Shown piece by piece: positions 7,022 to 10,810 of a stretch of DNA of 10,810 nt. Both the position numbers and the translations under genes were made by a program. The stretch comes from Planctomycetota bacterium. GTDB lineage: Bacteria > Planctomycetota > MHYJ01 > JACPRB01. A model generated the notes under the pieces. That model worked only from the letters and a program-made list of their open reading frames with translations, was not told the DNA's origin and ran no database searches. Every line of letters begins with the position of its first letter. Position 1 is the first letter of the stretch. Location of the stretch: assembly GCA_016200125.1 (NCBI GenBank), contig JACQFK010000091.1, positions 1-10,810 of the forward strand, read 5' to 3'.

Positions 7022-8512
7022 ATGACGACGCTGAAATGGGCCGCGGCCCTGCTGCTTGCGCTGGGGCCCGTCGCGCAGGACAAGGCGCCGGAGCCCGACG
7101 CCGCGGTACAGAAAGAGAAGCTCAAGGTCATCAAGGATCTCTTCAAGGACGACTACGCGAAGAAGGCGCCCCAGGACCAGATCGCGCTGGCCAAGCAGCT
7201 GATCAACCGGGGGCGGGAGACCGCCTCCGACCCCGCGGGACAGTACGTCATGCTCCGCGAGGCGCGCGATCTCGCGGCCGGCGCCGGAGACGTCGACACC
7301 GCCCTCAAGGCCGTGGATGAGATCGGCAAGGTCTTCGCGATTCCGTCCGCGGCTTTCAAGCTGGCGGCGCTCGCCAAGGCGACCACGGTCTCGAAGGATC
7401 CCGAGACGGGCCGGGCGGCCGCGCGGGCTTACCTGGCGCTGATTTCGGAGGCGATCCGCGGGGACGATTTCGACACCGCCGTCGCCGCCGCGGGGAAGGG
7501 CGAGCTCGCGGCCAAGGCCGCCCAGGACCCGGTGCTTCCCGGCAAGATCCAGGAGCTTCAGAAGGAGCTGCCGGGGCTCAAGTCCGAGTACCAGAAGGTG
7601 AAGGCGGACCTCGACAAGGCTACGCCCGCCGATCCGGAGGCCGTGGGCCGCTACCTGTGCTTCGTGCGCGGGGCCTGGGATACGGGGCTGATCCACCTTT
7701 CCATCGGCGCCAAGCCGCCGCTCAAGACGGCGGTCGACAAGGACCTGGCCAAGCCCGCGGAGCCGCTCAAGCAGCTCGAGGCCGGCGACGCCTGGTGGGA
7801 GCTTGCCCAGAAGGAGAAGAGTCCCTGGCGGAAGGTCCGGCTGGTCGGCCGCGCGCAGTCCTGGTACGAGCAGGCCTCCGCGTCGGCGACGGGCCTCGAC
7901 AAGGTCAAGATCGACAAGCGGCTCGCCGAGATCGAGGACTCGCAGCCGGGGGCCCTCAATCTGCTGCGGCTCATCGACGTGAAGCAGGAGGCCTTCGGGG
8001 AGTGGACCTTCGAGGGCGGCGCGCTGCTGTCGAACACGGACAACTACACCCGCGTCATGGTGCCCTACACGCCGCCCGAGGAGTTCGATCTCACGGCCGT
8101 CGTGGAGCGGCTCCAGGGGACGGACGCGATCCTCTTCGGCATGATCCGCGGCACGACGCAGTATGCGGTCTGGATCGAGGGCTTCTCGAACATGGGGGGC
8201 CGCTCCGGGCTGGAGATGGTGGACGGGATGCTCTTCGACAAGAATCCCCAGAGCAAGCAGGGCGTGCTGCTGGCGAGCGGGAAGCCGAGCACGGTGGTCA
8301 TCTCGGTGCGGAAGACCTCGATCACGGCCAGCGTGGACGGCGCCTCCTTCGTCAATTTCACCGGGAACTTCAGCCGCATGAACGGCCTGAACGTCGCCTT
8401 CTGGAAGGTGGTGAACTGGAAGGGGATGTACCTCGGGACCTGCGGGACCCGCTACAAGATCACCAAGCTCTCGCTTGTCACCGTCTCCGGCCAGGGCAAG
8501 AAGCTGCGCTGA
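7022..8512 (+). CDS. Secreted helical protein with C-terminal concanavalin-like domain
   Basis: A 496-residue exported protein. Residues 1-18 are a signal peptide (MTTLK, hydrophobic core, GPVA, then QD). Residues about 28-200 are Ala/Lys/Glu-rich helices with a TPR- or coiled-coil-like look. Residues about 205-305 (RYLCFVRGAWDTGLIHLS, GDAWWELAQKEKS, RAQSWYEQASASATGLDKVKIDKRLAEI) match a helical module I recall from many planctomycete secreted proteins; it has no functional name that I know. Residues about 322-488 form a beta-sandwich of the LamG/3-keto-disaccharide-hydrolase-like (DUF1080) type: FGEWTFEGGALLS, FDLTAVVERLQG, YAVWIEGF, VVISVRKTSITASVDG. I see no catalytic signature, so sugar or surface binding is more likely than catalysis. 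It is tightly linked to the DUF6807 gene and no Shine-Dalgarno stands out before ATG 7022, so translation may depend on re-initiation. It ends 6 bases from the stop of the opposing gene. Confidence 0.8.
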   Translation: MTTLKWAAALLLALGPVAQDKAPEPDAAVQKEKLKVIKDLFKDDYAKKAPQDQIALAKQLINRGRETASDPAGQYVMLREARDLAAGAGDVDTALKAVDEIGKVFAIPSAAFKLAALAKATTVSKDPETGRAAARAYLALISEAIRGDDFDTAVAAAGKGELAAKAAQDPVLPGKIQELQKELPGLKSEYQKVKADLDKATPADPEAVGRYLCFVRGAWDTGLIHLSIGAKPPLKTAVDKDLAKPAEPLKQLEAGDAWWELAQKEKSPWRKVRLVGRAQSWYEQASASATGLDKVKIDKRLAEIEDSQPGALNLLRLIDVKQEAFGEWTFEGGALLSNTDNYTRVMVPYTPPEEFDLTAVVERLQGTDAILFGMIRGTTQYAVWIEGFSNMGGRSGLEMVDGMLFDKNPQSKQGVLLASGKPSTVVISVRKTSITASVDGASFVNFTGNFSRMNGLNVAFWKVVNWKGMYLGTCGTRYKITKLSLVTVSGQGKKLR

Positions 8513-8518
8513 GCTTCG

Positions 8519-10810
8519 CTACTTCTGGCCGCGCTGCTGCAGCAGGTAGCCCAGGAGATCGTAGAAGTCGGCCTCGGGCAGCGCATCCACCACGTTGCCG
8601 GGCATCGGCGAGAGCTGCGAGAGCACGCGCTGCTGGATGTCCTTGAGCGCGATCTTCGTCTCCTTGTCGGCCGCCTCCTGGACGACCAGGAGTTGGCCCT
8701 CTTCGCGCAGCACCAGGCCCGAGATCACGCGGTCGTCGTTCGTCTTGATCAGCGTCGCCCGGAAGGCCTGGTCGACGTTGCGGTTCGGATCCAGGATGTC
8801 CTCGAGCAGCCGGTCGACGCCGCGCGTCCAGACCGCGTCGAGCTCCGGACCGACCTTCTGACCCTTGCCGTCGATCTTGTGGCAGCCGGCGCAGGTCTTG
8901 GCGAAGATCTCCGCCCCGTGCGCGGGATTCGGCTTCGCCCCGGCGAAGCCCTTCCGGCGAACCTGCAGAAGCTCGAGGATGCGGGGATCCTCCGCAGGGA
9001 GGTCCTTCGTGACCTTCTCCATGCGCTCGACCAGCTCGCGCGATTTGCCGGCCCGCAGGCGGCCGTCGACCGCCTTGTCGAGCAGCAGGCGCCGCGGCGC
9101 CAGACCCCGTTCCACCGCCATCAGGAGGGCCTCTCCGCCCTCCTTCGAGGCCGCCAGGCCCACGGCGATCTGGACCGCGAGCTGCGGCGCCGACTGGAGC
9201 CTCGTGACGAGCTCCATTCGGGCCTGAGGCGTGTTGAGCGCGGCGAGGGCTCCCACGGCCTTCTGGCGCACCGCGAGATGTTCGTCCGGGTTCGCCGCCA
9301 GGCGGCCCAGGGGGGCGACGGCCTTGTTTCCGACGATCGCCGGCAGGGCGTCGATCGCCGCCAAGCGAAGCTCCTGCGACTTTCCCGCCTGCGCCAGCTC
9401 CTCGAGCGCTCCGGAGGCCGCGTCGAGCTTCAGGTCGCGGCAAAGCTTGATCGCCTCGCCGGCCAGCCCCTTGTCCTCCGACTTGAAGGCGCTGCCGACG
9501 GCCGATTGGGCCCAGGCCGAGAAGGCCTCGGGAACCTTCATGCCGCGCTCCTGGCAGCCCTGCTGGACCGCGCGGAGGATGGGGAGCTGCTCGCGGGCCG
9601 GCTTCGATTCCAGGGACCGGGCGAGCTCGAAGACGGTGGGCAGCTGGTCGGGCTCGCTGTAGCGGACGATGTGCTGGAGCGAGCGGGCCCAGTCGCCGCC
9701 CTTCGCCTTGAGGGAGGTGAAGACGTACTTCGCCGACTCGGGCGTCTTCGCGCCCATCGCCACGTTCACGAACTTATCGTCGGGGGGAAGACCCTCGAAG
9801 CCGCCGGGGCGCGCCAGCTGATTGCGCAGCGAGAGCCGCGCCATGTAGGTCAGGTGCGTGTCGTCCCCGTCCGTGGCGTTCCAGAGGTCGAGCAGGGGCT
9901 GGACGTTCTCGCCGGCCGGATGGAGGCTGAGTCCCTCGGCGGCCGCGCGGCGAACATAGGGGTCGCCGTCCTTCAGCTTCTCGCGGGTTAGCGCAGCTTC
10001 GAAACCCCAGGTCTTGCGCTCGGCGAGGGCTTTGAGCAGGTGGACCCGGACGAGCAGGTCTCCGTCGGCGGCGAGCTTGCGCACCAGGGCCTCGTCGAGC
10101 GCCCCGAGGCGCTCCAGCGCCCAGAGGGCGTGGGCCCGCTGGAAGGCGCTGGTCTCCCCGAGAGCCGACTTCAGCGGCTCGACGGCCGCGGCGCCGATCC
10201 GGTCCGCCAGCTGATTGGTCGCGCGGACGCGGACCTGGAGGTTGTCGTCCTTGAGGAGCGCGATCAGTTCGTCGGCCGACGCATTGAACAGGTTGGGCAT
10301 CGGCTTGTGGGGCGCCGCGTCGTCGCCGGCGTAGGAGAGGCGCCAGATCCGGCCGCGCTCGCGGTCGCGGCCCGGGTGGGTCAGGGGCACCTCGTAGTGG
10401 CCGATGATGCGGTTGTAGAAGTCGGCCACGTAGAGCGAACCGTCCGGGGCGAGCTTGATGTCTACCGGACGGAACCACTTGTCGTCGCAGCGCAGGAAGT
10501 CCGGCTGCTCCTTGGCGCGATGGCCGGAGCCGTGCTTCTCCATGAGGTCGTGATTGATCCGGCCGGTCACCGGGTTGCCGACGAAGATCGAGCCGCGGTA
10601 CTTCTCCGGGAAGTTCGTCGCGGAGTAGTGGACGATGCCGCCGATCGCCGTCGATCCGTGCAGGTGGTTCATCACGCTGGGCGCGTGGCCCAGGCCGTCG
10701 TGGGCGCCGTCGAAGGTCGGGTACCAACCGCCCCGGAGGAGGTGGTAGATCGGCAGGCTGTGGCAGTCGGCCGAATAGAGGTTGCCCAGCGCGTCGAAGC
10801 AGAGGCCGAA
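8519..10810 (-). CDS. PVC-type dehydrogenase with HEAT repeats and C-terminal cytochrome c domain (N-terminus outside the window)
   Basis: The frame is open from the window edge at 10810 to TAG at 8521-8519, giving 763 visible residues. Residues 1 to about 162 are the second part of a beta-propeller: YSADCHSLPIYHLLRGGWYP, HGSTAIGGIVHYSATNFP, YRGSIFVGNPVTGRINHD, LAPDGSLYVADFYNRIIGHYE and RGRIWRLSY, typical of the TIGR02604 dehydrogenases. Residues about 175-610 are HEAT-like helical repeats with many Leu/Ala and paired Arg. Residues about 625-763 are the heme-binding domain of TIGR02603 type: CAGCH at 640-644 binds heme c, and Met736 in SPMPG is the probable distal ligand. The protein should act in the periplasm and pass electrons from an oxidised substrate to its own heme; the substrate is unknown. 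It is transcribed toward the plus-strand cluster and so is not part of that operon. Signal peptide and start codon lie outside the window. Confidence 0.93.
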   Translation of the reverse strand, partial: FGLCFDALGNLYSADCHSLPIYHLLRGGWYPTFDGAHDGLGHAPSVMNHLHGSTAIGGIVHYSATNFPEKYRGSIFVGNPVTGRINHDLMEKHGSGHRAKEQPDFLRCDDKWFRPVDIKLAPDGSLYVADFYNRIIGHYEVPLTHPGRDRERGRIWRLSYAGDDAAPHKPMPNLFNASADELIALLKDDNLQVRVRATNQLADRIGAAAVEPLKSALGETSAFQRAHALWALERLGALDEALVRKLAADGDLLVRVHLLKALAERKTWGFEAALTREKLKDGDPYVRRAAAEGLSLHPAGENVQPLLDLWNATDGDDTHLTYMARLSLRNQLARPGGFEGLPPDDKFVNVAMGAKTPESAKYVFTSLKAKGGDWARSLQHIVRYSEPDQLPTVFELARSLESKPAREQLPILRAVQQGCQERGMKVPEAFSAWAQSAVGSAFKSEDKGLAGEAIKLCRDLKLDAASGALEELAQAGKSQELRLAAIDALPAIVGNKAVAPLGRLAANPDEHLAVRQKAVGALAALNTPQARMELVTRLQSAPQLAVQIAVGLAASKEGGEALLMAVERGLAPRRLLLDKAVDGRLRAGKSRELVERMEKVTKDLPAEDPRILELLQVRRKGFAGAKPNPAHGAEIFAKTCAGCHKIDGKGQKVGPELDAVWTRGVDRLLEDILDPNRNVDQAFRATLIKTNDDRVISGLVLREEGQLLVVQEAADKETKIALKDIQQRVLSQLSPMPGNVVDALPEADFYDLLGYLLQQRGQK

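Noticed and set aside
8693..9991. 432-codon plus-strand open frame opposite the heme-bearing dehydrogenase
   Set aside because: The translation is Arg/Leu/Gly/Glu-rich without motifs, while the minus strand encodes HEAT repeats and a CxxCH domain in a continuous frame.

Overview
The window is GC-rich, densely packed bacterial DNA that most likely comes from an uncultured planctomycete or a relative in the PVC group. The strongest taxonomic evidence is two proteins of the 'Pirellula/Verrucomicrobium' membrane-bound dehydrogenase type. One of them carries the HEAT-repeat plus C-terminal heme (CxxCH) architecture that is largely confined to Planctomycetota and Verrucomicrobiota. A DUF6807 protein and a helical module I recall from planctomycete secreted proteins point the same way. 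The genus cannot be told from the sequence.

Layout. Bases 3-146 hold the last 47 codons of an unidentified plus-strand gene. Then come, all on the plus strand: a PfkB-family sugar kinase (183-1109); a secreted PQQ-type glucose/sorbosone dehydrogenase (1129-2313); a 162-base spacer with a striking AT-rich nested palindrome (2384-2450); a secreted PVC dehydrogenase ending in a LamG/concanavalin-like domain (2476-4848); a four-helix membrane protein with a RING/PHD-like zinc finger at its C-terminus (4861-6102); a secreted DUF6807 protein (6140-7018); and a secreted helical plus ConA-like protein (7022-8512). A minus-strand PVC dehydrogenase with HEAT repeats and a cytochrome c domain (8519 to beyond 10810) converges on the last of these with only 6 bases between the stop codons. 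I found no RNA genes, CRISPR arrays, insertion sequences or integrases.

How the genes may work together. Four complete genes begin with a short hydrophobic leader, and the minus-strand protein belongs to an exported family, so most of the products should act outside the cytoplasm. The theme is sugar or polyol oxidation: a soluble-type PQQ dehydrogenase, two large propeller dehydrogenases (one with its own heme, one with a lectin-like domain instead), two proteins with carbohydrate-binding-type folds, and one cytoplasmic sugar kinase. A joint role in handling glycans or sugars is an inference from family membership and gene order; no substrate can be read from the sequence.

The items most worth a second look are the 63-base element built of seven 9-base modules at 2386-2448, the RING-like membrane protein with an apparent internal duplication, the dehydrogenase in which a LamG domain sits where the heme domain is usually found, and the very short leaders lacking basic residues.
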